A stretch of 5,397 nt of DNA, taken from NCBI GenBank assembly GCA_937907485.1, contig CALESR010000182.1, positions 1 through 5,397 on the forward strand. The letters are read 5' to 3'. A program made the translations under genes and the position numbers. Each line of letters opens with the position of its first letter. Positions within the stretch are counted from its first letter, which is position 1. This DNA is from an uncultured Paracoccaceae bacterium (GTDB taxonomy: Bacteria > Pseudomonadota > Alphaproteobacteria > Rhodobacterales > Rhodobacteraceae). Shown here one piece after another: positions 1-5,397 of the stretch. Below the pieces are notes generated by a model. That model saw nothing but the letters and a program-made list of their open reading frames with translations. It was not told the origin of the DNA and searched no databases.

Positions 1-1422
1 CCTGGCGCTGAACTCGCGGGTGATCTTGAGCGCGCCGCCGGGCGGGCAGGAATGCACATGCACATCGTCAAATCCGTGCGTGCGCCGCCCAATGCGGTCA
101 CGCGTCCAGATCGACAGCGCGGTTTCGAACAGAAAGCCCGGCTCGGACGAGATCACCAGTTCGACGGACAGCCCCTCGCGGCGCCCAACCAAGTCTGCCA
201 GCGAGACCTCGAAGGCGCACCAGTCCATCGTGCGCGGCACCTGAACCACGATCCGATGTTGAGCCGCCGAGGCATGCAGCATCAATCCGGACGGCGTCTC
301 GGCCATCGACAGCACCAGCCGGTCGAGGAAGGGCGTATCGACGCCCAGACGAAAGCCGATGTCACCCTCTCCGACCTGCTGCCACAGATCCCAGACCCGC
401 GCGTCGAGCGGCGCCTCGGCCAGACTGGGCGGTTCGACCGCCGAAAGCCGGGCGGCCAGCGCGCCGATCTGAGTGCGCAGCTGCGCCGACTCGCCGTTGA
501 TCTTGTGCCAGAGGGCGCTGGTCTCGTCGTTCATCTCCTTGAGCAGAGTGCCCGCGACGGCGCGCAACATCTCGGCGCTGATCGCACCGTTGGTGGGGTC
601 TGGCGAGTTGACGGTGCTGCGAGCAAGGTCGGAAAACAGGCGCCAGTCATAGGAAGGGTTGTCGAGCGTATTCATCGCCACGCTTTGGGCGGTGTCGCCG
701 CTGCGCCGGACCCGGCGGTGATGAAAAGCCAGCTTTCGATCGAGGATCGCCAGCCGCGAATGCTGCAGGAACCGCGTCATGAAGGCGCGGTCCTCCATCA
801 CGTTGAACACCGAGGGAAAGCCGCCCACGGCCAACACGGCCTGCCGGTTCAGCATCCACTGCACCGGATAAAGGTCATGGCGATAGGTGGCATAAGCGAT
901 CGGGTTGAGGAAAAAATCACTGCGCAGAAAGGCATTGGGTAGCCCGTCCTCGCCCATCGGCACCAGAACCTCGACGCCGTCGATGGTCTGAATATCCTCG
1001 CGGATCGCGCTGACCAGCGAGGCCACGCCGCCCAGATCCGCGGCCAGCGGCCGGGTGCGGTCATAGAGATCAACCAGCGCGTCCAGAAATTCCGGAGCCC
1101 ATGTATCGTCGTCGTCAAGGCAGCAGACAAATTCGGTTGTCAGGGCCGCAGCGCCCCGGTTGAAGGCGTCCGAACGTCCGACCGACACGTCATGCTGCAG
1201 CATGATCATGCGCCCGGCCTCGAAATGCCCGGCCAGCCCGGCCTCGGCAATCGCCGCCTCGAGCGCCGCTCGGTCTCCGCCATCATTGACCAGCATGACC
1301 TGCCAGTCGGCAAAGGTCTGCGCCAGCACGCTTTCCAGCGCACGGGTGACGAACAGCGGGCGATCTCTGGTGCGGACGACGATGCCGACACGCGGGGCAG
1401 ATTGGGGTGCGGACTGGGACAT
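1..1422 (-). CDS. Family 2 (GT-A) glycosyltransferase, 3' end outside the window
   Basis: The frame is open on the minus strand from ATG at 1422 to the window edge, giving 474 residues with no stop, so the C-terminus is missing. Residues 11-50 form the GT2 nucleotide-binding start (RVGIVVRTRDRP, then LVNDGGD). Residues 102-108 (LDDDDTW) are the metal/nucleotide-sugar DXD motif, and ED at 210-211 sits where GT2 enzymes place acceptor-side acidic residues. Residues 283-330 look helical, possibly a short coiled coil. Residues 340-474 form a second, beta-rich region that I do not recognise. There is no signal peptide or membrane segment, so a cytoplasmic enzyme is expected, moving a sugar from a nucleotide-sugar donor to an unknown acceptor (cell-surface glycan or protein). 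The start at 1422 places the GT fold ten residues in, with only a weak GAG upstream. The frame stays open to ATGs at 1515 and 1521, but that extension looks non-coding. The gene is divergent from rplU. Confidence 0.85.
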   Translation of the reverse strand, partial: MSQSAPQSAPRVGIVVRTRDRPLFVTRALESVLAQTFADWQVMLVNDGGDRAALEAAIAEAGLAGHFEAGRMIMLQHDVSVGRSDAFNRGAAALTTEFVCCLDDDDTWAPEFLDALVDLYDRTRPLAADLGGVASLVSAIREDIQTIDGVEVLVPMGEDGLPNAFLRSDFFLNPIAYATYRHDLYPVQWMLNRQAVLAVGGFPSVFNVMEDRAFMTRFLQHSRLAILDRKLAFHHRRVRRSGDTAQSVAMNTLDNPSYDWRLFSDLARSTVNSPDPTNGAISAEMLRAVAGTLLKEMNDETSALWHKINGESAQLRTQIGALAARLSAVEPPSLAEAPLDARVWDLWQQVGEGDIGFRLGVDTPFLDRLVLSMAETPSGLMLHASAAQHRIVVQVPRTMDWCAFEVSLADLVGRREGLSVELVISSEPGFLFETALSIWTRDRIGRRTHGFDDVHVHSCPPGGALKITREFSAR

Positions 1423-1558
1423 TGGGAACACTCGAATATTCGCGACATTGGGTCCGACAGCATGACTCGAACCCTCTGAGTGGAACGTTAATGCAAGCCT
1501 CTTGCCGGGGTCCATCCTCATTTGCGTGCGGCTGCGAGACAAAGCCGCCCGGCGATGC

Positions 1559-1588
1559 TTGACTTTCCCTGTGCAATGGCGGTATCGC
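1559..1588 (+). promoter_or_regulatory. Candidate sigma-70 promoter for rplU-rpmA
   Basis: TTGACT at 1559-1564 matches five of six -35 bases. It is followed after 18 bases by TATCGC (1583-1588), a weak -10 matching only three of six. The position fits: it leaves a leader of roughly 130 bases before the rplU ATG at 1722. The weak -10 keeps confidence moderate, and no start site can be proved from sequence alone. Confidence 0.4.
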
Positions 1589-1595
1589 CCCCACG

Positions 1596-1621
1596 TGCCC
1601 CGCATCGCATGATCCGGGGCA
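1596..1621 (+). promoter_or_regulatory. Hairpin in the rplU leader
   Basis: TGCCCCG (1596-1602) pairs perfectly with CGGGGCA (1615-1621) around a 12-base loop. If the candidate promoter at 1559-1588 is used, this hairpin lies at the very 5' end of the rplU-rpmA mRNA. Ribosomal protein operons often carry structured leaders bound by their own product, and an L21 leader is known in Bacillus relatives. This sequence does not obviously resemble that one, so any regulatory role is an inference. Confidence 0.3.
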
Positions 1622-1721
1622 TTCATTGTTATCACCCTTTCGGGGGCGCAGTCCGAGGCGGCATCAGCCAGAACTCCCATCAGGGGGCCACAGGGCGCGG
1701 TAGAAAAAGGAAAGACAGGAC

Positions 1722-1994
1722 ATGTTCGCAGTCCTCAAGACCGGCGGCAAGCAGTACCGCGTCCAGACGGGCGACGTGCTGCGCGTCGAGCGTCTGGCAG
1801 CTGATGCCGGCGAGACGATCCAGTTCAACGACGTGCTGATGCTGGGTGGCGAGTCCACCATCGTCGGCGCGCCCATGGTGGCTGGCGCCGCCGTGCAGGC
1901 GACCGTGATCGACCAGATCAAGGGCGAAAAGCTGATCCACTTCGTCAAGCGCCGCCGCAAGCACAGCTCGCAGCGCACCAAGGGCCACCGTTAG
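1722..1994 (+). CDS. rplU: Large-subunit ribosomal protein L21, cut short by an in-frame amber codon
   Basis: L21 is a beta-barrel protein of the 50S subunit that binds 23S rRNA close to L20. The start MFAVLKTGGKQYRV is the canonical L21 N-terminus. The basic stretch KRRRKHSSQRTKGHR (residues 76-90) is the family's rRNA-binding and signature region. The frame then meets TAG at 1992-1994, giving 90 residues where bacterial L21 normally has at least about 100. The signature, as I recall it, continues G-[HF]-R-[RQ]-x-x-[ST]. Here it reads G-H-R-stop-K-L-T, so the stop replaces the expected Gln. The missing residues would include a C-terminal beta strand of the barrel. Codons on both sides of the stop share the same frame and GC-rich style. 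The ribosome binding site is AAGGA at 1707-1711. Identity is certain; whether the truncation is real is not. Confidence 0.9.
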   Translation: MFAVLKTGGKQYRVQTGDVLRVERLAADAGETIQFNDVLMLGGESTIVGAPMVAGAAVQATVIDQIKGEKLIHFVKRRRKHSSQRTKGHR

Positions 1995-2111
1995 AAGCTG
2001 ACGCTGGTTCGCATCACCGAAATCCTCGCTTCGGGCGGCGATCAGACCGGCGTCAAGGCGGCGATCGGCTCGGGCACCCCGGCGGCGACCACCGCCGCAG
2101 CAGCGGAGTAA
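1995..2111 (+). pseudogene. rplU: Severed C-terminal part of rplU, in frame after the TAG
   Basis: Directly after the TAG the same frame continues for 38 sense codons to TAA at 2109-2111. It begins KLTLVRITEIL, which matches the C-terminal strand of L21 (compare E. coli, Gln-Trp-Phe-Thr-Asp-Val-Lys-Ile-Thr after GHR). It ends with an Ala-rich tail (AATTAAAAE). Read through, L21 would have 129 residues and end six bases before rpmA, the tight spacing expected of this operon. There is no in-frame ATG or GTG with a ribosome binding site at its head, so it is unlikely to be translated separately. The preserved frame and codon style indicate a very recent lesion or a base-calling error. Confidence 0.85.
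2105..2108 (+). promoter_or_regulatory. Ribosome binding site of rpmA inside the rplU tail
   Basis: GGAG at 2105-2108 lies nine bases before the rpmA ATG and within the last codons of full-length rplU. In the intact arrangement, ribosomes finishing rplU would stop on top of this site, favouring coupled L21 and L27 synthesis. With the TAG at 1992, ribosomes would leave 123 bases earlier. Confidence 0.6.
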
Positions 2112-2117
2112 CTCCCC

Positions 2118-2387
2118 ATGGCTCACAAAAAAGCAGGCGGTTCATCGCGCAACGGCCGCGACTCGGCCGGTCGCCGCCTCGGCGTGAAGCTCTATGGCGG
2201 TCAGGCCGCCATTGCGGGCAACATCATCGTGCGTCAGCGCGGCACCGTGCATTGGGCCGGTGCGGGCGTCGGCATGGGCAAGGACCATACGCTCTTTGCG
2301 CTGGTCGATGGCCATGTGACCTTTACCAAAGGCCTCAAGGGTCGCAGCTTCGTGTCGATCACCCCAGTGGCCGAAGCCGCCGAGTAA
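2118..2387 (+). CDS. rpmA: Large-subunit ribosomal protein L27
   Basis: L27 belongs to the 50S subunit, and its N-terminal tail reaches the peptidyl-transferase centre, where it helps position tRNA. The 89-residue product has the usual length. It opens with MAHKKAGGSSRNGRDS, the hallmark N-terminus, with the Ala-His-Lys that projects to the active site directly after Met. There is no cleavable N-terminal extension of the Firmicute type. The core VRQRGT (residues 38-43) and VGMGKDHTLFA (51-61) is typical. The start is fixed by this N-terminus and by GGAG nine bases upstream. It is co-transcribed with rplU and followed 29 bases after its stop by a strong terminator. Nothing in the protein is unusual: the alanines in AIAG and WAG also occur in E. 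coli L27. Confidence 0.98.
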   Translation: MAHKKAGGSSRNGRDSAGRRLGVKLYGGQAAIAGNIIVRQRGTVHWAGAGVGMGKDHTLFALVDGHVTFTKGLKGRSFVSITPVAEAAE

Positions 2388-2416
2388 CACCAAGAATTTA
2401 CACTTGCGCGTTACAC

Positions 2417-2453
2417 GGGGGCTGACAGGTAACTGTCGGCCCCCAGTCTTTTT
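2417..2453 (+). terminator. Strong intrinsic terminator after rpmA
   Basis: A 12-base-pair stem (2417-2428 with 2433-2444, one G-U pair) is capped by GTAA, a GNRA-type tetraloop. It is followed by AGTC and a run of five T (2449-2453). This is a textbook Rho-independent terminator on the plus strand. It should end most rplU-rpmA transcripts, so the genes after it need their own promoter or read-through. Confidence 0.9.
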
Positions 2454-2496
2454 ACCGTTGCCGTCCCGGATTTTCCGGCCGGCCGATGGAACCGCC

Positions 2497-3060
2497 ATGA
2501 TTGCGAAAACTGCCGCCCCCCTGACCCCCACCGCCCGCCGCCTGCAGCCCATCATCTCGGCGGAGCAGTTGACCCTGCGACCACTGGGTGCGCAGGATGT
2601 CGCCTTGCTGGGGCTCTATGCAGCGGATCGCCGTGTGGCCGAGGGGACGCGCTCGATCCCGCACCCGCTGCCGCGCGGCGCCGCGCAGGATTTCATCGAT
2701 GCCGCCCTGTCGCCCAACCGGGACGAGGATGTCTGGGCCATCGACGGCAGTCCGCAGGGATCGGCCAGCCTTTTGGGGGTAGTCTCGCTCAAGGCGCTTG
2801 ACCGCAGTCAAAGCCAGATCGGCTATTGGGTCGCCCCGGCCTTCTGGCATGGCGGCATCGCGTCCTCGGCGGTCAAGGCCCTGCTCGAGGCCAATCCTCA
2901 CGCCAATACCACCGTCTTTGCCGAGGTGTTTCAGGACAACCCGGTGTCGGCCCGTCTGCTGACCCATGCGGGGTTCGACTATATCGGTGACGCCGAGGCA
3001 GTTTCGGTGGCCCGGCAGGCCTCCGTGCCAACCTGGACCTATCTGCGCAAAATGCGCTGA
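2497..3060 (+). CDS. GNAT-family N-acetyltransferase, RimJ/RimL type
   Basis: The 187-residue protein is a single GNAT domain that would transfer acetyl from acetyl-CoA to an amine. QLTLRPL (residues 24-30) is the usual first strand of this subfamily. GVVSL (94-98) and IGYWVAP (108-114) are central strands. WHGGIASSAV (117-126) is the acetyl-CoA pyrophosphate loop, a variant of the usual (Q/R)-x-x-G-x-G/A form. NPVSARLLTHAGF (148-160) is the typical C-terminal N-x-x-S-x-x-x-x-x-x-x-G-F motif. The family includes enzymes acetylating ribosomal protein N-termini (RimJ, RimL) and many that act on small molecules; the substrate cannot be told here. I chose ATG 2497, with GGA six bases upstream, because the frame's TTG at 2404 would place coding sequence across the terminator. 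The N-terminal 22 residues look unstructured. It lies between rpmA and obgE, suggesting but not proving a ribosome-linked role. Confidence 0.88.
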   Translation: MIAKTAAPLTPTARRLQPIISAEQLTLRPLGAQDVALLGLYAADRRVAEGTRSIPHPLPRGAAQDFIDAALSPNRDEDVWAIDGSPQGSASLLGVVSLKALDRSQSQIGYWVAPAFWHGGIASSAVKALLEANPHANTTVFAEVFQDNPVSARLLTHAGFDYIGDAEAVSVARQASVPTWTYLRKMR

Positions 3061-3181
3061 CGCGCCGCGCTGCCGACCCTTGCCCCGCCCGCAGGCTCTG
3101 CGGGCCTTGATCCGCCGCGCGCATGAGGCTATCGCCAGAGGCGCCGCGCGCCCCGGCCCGTGCCCCCAGAGAAAGCCTGCC
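3061..3181 (+). other. Spacer before obgE with a GC-rich hairpin
   Basis: The 121-base gap holds no gene. An 8-base-pair hairpin (3087-3094 with 3098-3105, loop GCT) has no following T run, so it is not a classical terminator. It could be an RNA-stability element or chance in GC-rich DNA. A second, weaker GC stem (3140-3144 with 3148-3152) precedes the obgE ribosome binding site, which is a modest AGAGAAAG (3168-3175) six bases from the ATG. I see no clear promoter. Confidence 0.4.
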
Positions 3182-4219
3182 ATGAAATTCCTCGATCTTG
3201 CCAAGGTCACCATTCGCTCGGGCTCGGGCGGCAATGGCTGCATCAGCTTTCGTCGTGACAAGTTCGTCGAGTTCGGCGGGCCTGATGGCGGCGACGGCGG
3301 TGATGGCGGCGATGTCTGGGTCGAATGCGTGCCCGCCCTGAACACGCTGATCGACTTTCGCTATCAGCAGCATTTCTTTGCCGGCAATGGCCGCGCCGGG
3401 ATGGGCAAGCAGCGCACTGGGGCCAATGGCGCCGACATCTCGCTCAAGGTACCTGCCGGGACCGAGATTCTGGAAGAAGACGGCGAGACCGTTCTGGCCG
3501 ACCTGACCACCATCGGCCAGCGCGTGCTGCTGGCGCGCGGCGGCAATGGTGGCTGGGGCAACCTGCGCTTCAAGTCCTCGACCAACCAGTCGCCGCACCG
3601 GGCCAATCCCGGGCAGGAAGGCGTCGAGCGAATGGTCTGGCTGCGGCTGAAGCTGATCGCCGACGCGGGGCTGGCCGGACTGCCGAATGCGGGCAAATCG
3701 ACCTTCCTCGCAGCCACTTCGAACGCGCGGCCCAAAATCGCCGATTATCCCTTCACCACGCTGCACCCCAATTTGGGTGTCGTCGGTATCGACCAGAAGG
3801 AATTCGTGCTGGCCGATATTCCCGGCCTGATCGAGGGCGCGTCCGAGGGTCGGGGCTTGGGTGACCAGTTCCTCGGCCATATCGAGCGCTGCGCGGTGCT
3901 GCTGCAATTGGTCGATGGCACGGCCGAAGATGTCGCCGAGGATTGGCGCATCATCGATCACGAGTTGGAGCTTTACAGCGAGATCGTGCATCAAAAGCCG
4001 CGCATCATCGGCTTGAACAAGGCCGACGCGCTGGATGACGACGAGATCGCCGAGAAACGCGCTGCGCTCGAAGTGGCCAGCGGCGTGCGGGTGCATGTGC
4101 TGTCGGCGGCGACCGGCAAGGGTGTGCCGGAGGTGCTGCGTGCGCTCTGGATCGAGATTTCCGAGCAGCGTGCGGCGGTGGCCCGCGCCGAAGAGGGGGA
4201 TGTGACGTGGCAACCCTGA
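3182..4219 (+). CDS. obgE: Obg-family GTPase ObgE (CgtA), 50S subunit assembly factor
   Basis: ObgE is an essential GTPase that binds late 50S precursors and links ribosome assembly to growth and stringent-response signals. The 345-residue product starts MKFLDLAKVTIRSGSGGNG. It carries the glycine-rich Obg domain (about residues 1-158), including the run of GGDGG repeats at 36-43 and GGNGGWGN at 120-127. The G domain follows: G1 GLPNAGKST (166-174), switch I YPFTT (189-193), G3 DIPG (212-215), G4 NKAD (279-282) and G5 SAA (308-310). All nucleotide-binding motifs are intact. It ends soon after the G domain and lacks the OCT domain of some Gram-positive Obg proteins; this short form is usual in alphaproteobacteria as I know them. 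The frame is open upstream of 3182, but that part has no family resemblance, so the start is the ATG before KFLDLAKV. Its 3' end overlaps proB by 13 bases. Confidence 0.97.
   Translation: MKFLDLAKVTIRSGSGGNGCISFRRDKFVEFGGPDGGDGGDGGDVWVECVPALNTLIDFRYQQHFFAGNGRAGMGKQRTGANGADISLKVPAGTEILEEDGETVLADLTTIGQRVLLARGGNGGWGNLRFKSSTNQSPHRANPGQEGVERMVWLRLKLIADAGLAGLPNAGKSTFLAATSNARPKIADYPFTTLHPNLGVVGIDQKEFVLADIPGLIEGASEGRGLGDQFLGHIERCAVLLQLVDGTAEDVAEDWRIIDHELELYSEIVHQKPRIIGLNKADALDDDEIAEKRAALEVASGVRVHVLSAATGKGVPEVLRALWIEISEQRAAVARAEEGDVTWQP
4193..4200 (+). promoter_or_regulatory. Ribosome binding site that sets the GTG start of proB
   Basis: GAGGGGGA at 4193-4200 ends six bases before GTG 4207 and lies within the last codons of obgE. 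It supports the GTG as the proB start and suggests translational coupling, since ribosomes ending obgE at 4219 pass the proB start. Confidence 0.65.
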
Positions 4220-5331
4220 GCGTTCAGCGCCCTTCGCTGGCAAGGGCGCGGCGGCTGGTCGTCAAAATCGGCTCGGCGCTGCTCGTCGATGCGGGATCCG
4301 GCGCTCTAAAATCCGACTGGCTGGCGGCGTTGGCGCTGGACGTGGCGCAGGCCAAGGCGCGCGGAGCGGATGTGGTGCTGGTCTCGTCGGGATCGATCGC
4401 ATTGGGCCGGCGGGTGCTGGGCCTGCCCAAGGGCGAACTGGCGCTGGAGCAATCGCAGGCCGCCGCGGCGGTCGGGCAGATCCGCCTTGCTCGCGCTTAT
4501 GAAGAAGTGCTGGCGCCGCATGGCATCACCACGGCGCAGGTTCTGGTGACGCTGGAGGATACCGAGGACCGGCGGCGTTACCTGAACACCCGCGCGACGA
4601 TGGAGACCCTGCTGGCACTGGGGGTAGTGCCGATCGTCAACGAAAACGACACCGTGGCGACCGATGAAATCCGCTATGGCGACAACGACCGGCTGGCGGC
4701 GCAGATCGCCATCACCATCGGCGCCGACCAACTGGCGCTGTTGTCGGATGTGGACGGGCTCTATACCGGCAATCCGCATGTCGATGCGTCGGCGAAGCGG
4801 CTGGATTTCGTGCCCGAGGTGACGCCCGAGATCGAGGCGATGGCCGGTGACCCGGTGTCGGGCCTGTCCAAGGGCGGAATGAAGACCAAGGTGATGGCGG
4901 CGCGCACGGCCACGCATGGTGGCTGCGCGATGGTGATTGCGGCGGGCAGCCCGCTGCGGCCGCTCAGCGCCATCGAGGCGGGCGCGCCCTGCACCTGGTT
5001 CGCCGCGTTGGGCGACCCGCAGGCGGCGCGCAAACGCTGGATCGCGGCGATGAAACCGAAGGGCGTGCTGCATGTCGATGCAGGCGCCGCCGCCGCACTG
5101 GGTCAAGGCAAGAGCCTGCTGCCCGCAGGCGTGGTGCGTGTCGAGGGCAAGTTCGGCCGTGGCGAGCCGGTGGCAATCGAGGGGCCGTCAGGCGCGCTGG
5201 GGTTGGGGCTGGTGCGCTATACCGCAGAGGAGGCGGGGAAGATCAGGGGCAAGCGCTCGGACGCAATTGCCGGGGTGTTGGGCTATCCGGGACGGGCGGC
5301 TTTGGTGCACCGCGACGATATGGTGCTCTAG
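4207..5331 (+). CDS. proB: Glutamate 5-kinase, first step of proline synthesis
   Basis: The enzyme phosphorylates L-glutamate with ATP to glutamyl 5-phosphate in the cytoplasm, the committed and usually proline-inhibited step. The product has 374 residues, near the usual 365-375. Residues 1 to about 265 are an amino-acid-kinase domain: VVKIGSALL (18-26, with Lys20 for phosphate binding), SSGS (60-63), NEND (145-148), GDNDRLA (158-164) and SDVDGLYTG (180-188). SGLSKGGMKTK (218-228) corresponds to the family signature, with Ser where many members have Gly. Residues from about 275 to the end form a PUA domain, as in E. coli ProB. The GTG start is supported by GAGGGGGA upstream. The start codon lies inside obgE, so the two are probably one operon. 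The partner proA is not seen before the window ends. It stops with TAG at the normal family C-terminus. Confidence 0.97.
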   Translation: MATLSVQRPSLARARRLVVKIGSALLVDAGSGALKSDWLAALALDVAQAKARGADVVLVSSGSIALGRRVLGLPKGELALEQSQAAAAVGQIRLARAYEEVLAPHGITTAQVLVTLEDTEDRRRYLNTRATMETLLALGVVPIVNENDTVATDEIRYGDNDRLAAQIAITIGADQLALLSDVDGLYTGNPHVDASAKRLDFVPEVTPEIEAMAGDPVSGLSKGGMKTKVMAARTATHGGCAMVIAAGSPLRPLSAIEAGAPCTWFAALGDPQAARKRWIAAMKPKGVLHVDAGAAAALGQGKSLLPAGVVRVEGKFGRGEPVAIEGPSGALGLGLVRYTAEEAGKIRGKRSDAIAGVLGYPGRAALVHRDDMVL

Positions 5332-5334
5332 GTC

Positions 5335-5357
5335 TTGGGGGGCTGCTCGCCCCCCAA
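5335..5357 (+). terminator. Hairpin immediately after proB
   Basis: A 9-base-pair stem (5335-5343 with 5349-5357) with loop TGCTC begins three bases after the proB stop. It has no T run; AAACC follows. It may end or protect the proB transcript, or be the first half of a paired repeat with the hairpin at 5367-5392. Confidence 0.45.
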
Positions 5358-5366
5358 ACCCCCTCG

Positions 5367-5392
5367 CCGAAGGGGGGCACGCCCCCCTTCGG
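5367..5392 (+). repeat. Second GC-rich inverted repeat, possibly a REP-like element
   Basis: CCGAAGGGGGG (5367-5377) pairs perfectly with CCCCCCTTCGG (5382-5392) around a CACG loop, 11 base pairs in all. It sits nine bases after the first hairpin and shares its G6/C6 core. Paired GC-rich hairpins after genes are familiar in Rhodobacteraceae genomes, so an interspersed repeat is plausible. Copy number cannot be judged here, and the element may extend past the window edge. Confidence 0.45.
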
Positions 5393-5397
5393 AAACC

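Larger units (their letters stand above)
1423..1721. other. Divergent intergenic region between glycosyltransferase and rplU
   Basis: This stretch of about 300 bases holds no convincing gene. It should carry the 5' signals of both divergent genes. On the plus strand there is a candidate promoter (1559-1588) and a leader hairpin (1596-1621). On the minus strand I find no convincing promoter for the glycosyltransferase. A perfect 10-base palindrome, CGAATATTCG (1433-1442), lies about 10 bases upstream of its ATG. It is short enough to be chance. The rplU ribosome binding site is AAGGA at 1707-1711, ten bases before the ATG. Confidence 0.6.

Noticed and set aside
52..942. Plus-strand 296-codon open frame
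   Set aside because: It is antisense to the glycosyltransferase, whose minus-strand frame has clear GT2 motifs. The plus-strand product is Arg/His/Gln-rich with no recognisable domain, as expected for the shadow of a GC-rich gene.
1423..1521. N-terminal extension of the glycosyltransferase to ATG 1515 or 1521
   Set aside because: The frame is open, but neither ATG has a ribosome binding site. The extra 31-33 residues do not resemble a GT2 N-terminus, a signal peptide or a membrane segment.
1992..1994. Genome-wide reassignment of TAG as a sense codon, or pyrrolysine insertion
   Set aside because: proB ends with TAG (5329-5331) at its expected C-terminus, and the sequence after it is hairpin DNA, so TAG acts as an ordinary stop here. 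No pyrrolysine machinery is visible, and L21 is not a known pyrrolysine protein.
2118..2387. Alanines at usually proline-like positions in L27 (AIAG, WAG)
   Set aside because: E. coli L27 has alanine at the equivalent places, so this is normal variation.
2404..2496. N-terminal extension of the GNAT protein from TTG 2404
   Set aside because: It would translate the terminator stem (2417-2453), has no ribosome binding site, and adds nothing resembling the family. ATG 2497 fits better.
2452..3345. Minus-strand 297-codon open frame
   Set aside because: It is antisense to the GNAT gene and the start of obgE, with low-complexity Gly/Arg composition and no recognisable motif.
2873..4243. Minus-strand 456-codon open frame
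   Set aside because: It lies antisense over obgE and part of the GNAT gene, both of which have intact family motifs. Its composition is that of a high-GC shadow frame.
4858..4890. Deviation in the ProB signature (Ser-Lys-Gly-Gly-Met instead of Gly-x-Gly-Gly-Met)
   Set aside because: I believe related Rhodobacteraceae enzymes share this form, and all catalytic and nucleotide-binding motifs are intact, so it is not treated as a defect.

Overview
The window reads as a high-GC alphaproteobacterial chromosome, most likely Rhodobacteraceae (Paracoccus/Rhodobacter-like). The clues are GC- and C/G-ending codon usage, the protein sequences, and the gene order rplU - rpmA - GNAT acetyltransferase - obgE - proB, which I recall as a common Rhodobacteraceae arrangement. 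It is mostly a housekeeping region. I see no mobile element, CRISPR array, tRNA or rRNA.

Layout. (1) 1-1422, minus strand: the N-terminal 474 codons of a family 2 glycosyltransferase that runs off the left edge. (2) 1423-1721: a divergent intergenic region with a candidate sigma-70 promoter and a hairpin-bearing leader for the ribosomal protein genes. (3) 1722-2387: rplU (L21) and rpmA (L27), closed by a very strong intrinsic terminator at 2417-2453. (4) 2497-3060: a RimJ/RimL-type GNAT acetyltransferase. (5) 3182-4219: obgE, a ribosome-assembly GTPase. (6) 4207-5331: proB (glutamate 5-kinase), overlapping obgE by 13 bases. (7) 5335-5392: two back-to-back GC-rich hairpins after proB.

The most notable point is in rplU. 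Its reading frame is cut at codon 91 by an amber TAG (1992-1994), exactly where the family has a nearly invariant Gln/Arg after Gly-His-Arg. The expected remaining 38 codons follow in the same frame up to a TAA at 2111, six bases before rpmA. The lesion is a single C-to-T change (CAG to TAG). It could be a sequencing error, a genuine nonsense mutation giving a 90-residue L21, or a suppressed stop. proB also ends in TAG at its normal C-terminus, which argues against a reassigned code.

Functionally, rplU, rpmA, obgE and perhaps the GNAT protein converge on the large ribosomal subunit. proB starts proline synthesis and is translationally linked to obgE by position only. The glycosyltransferase is separate, probably acting in cell-surface polysaccharide or protein glycosylation.
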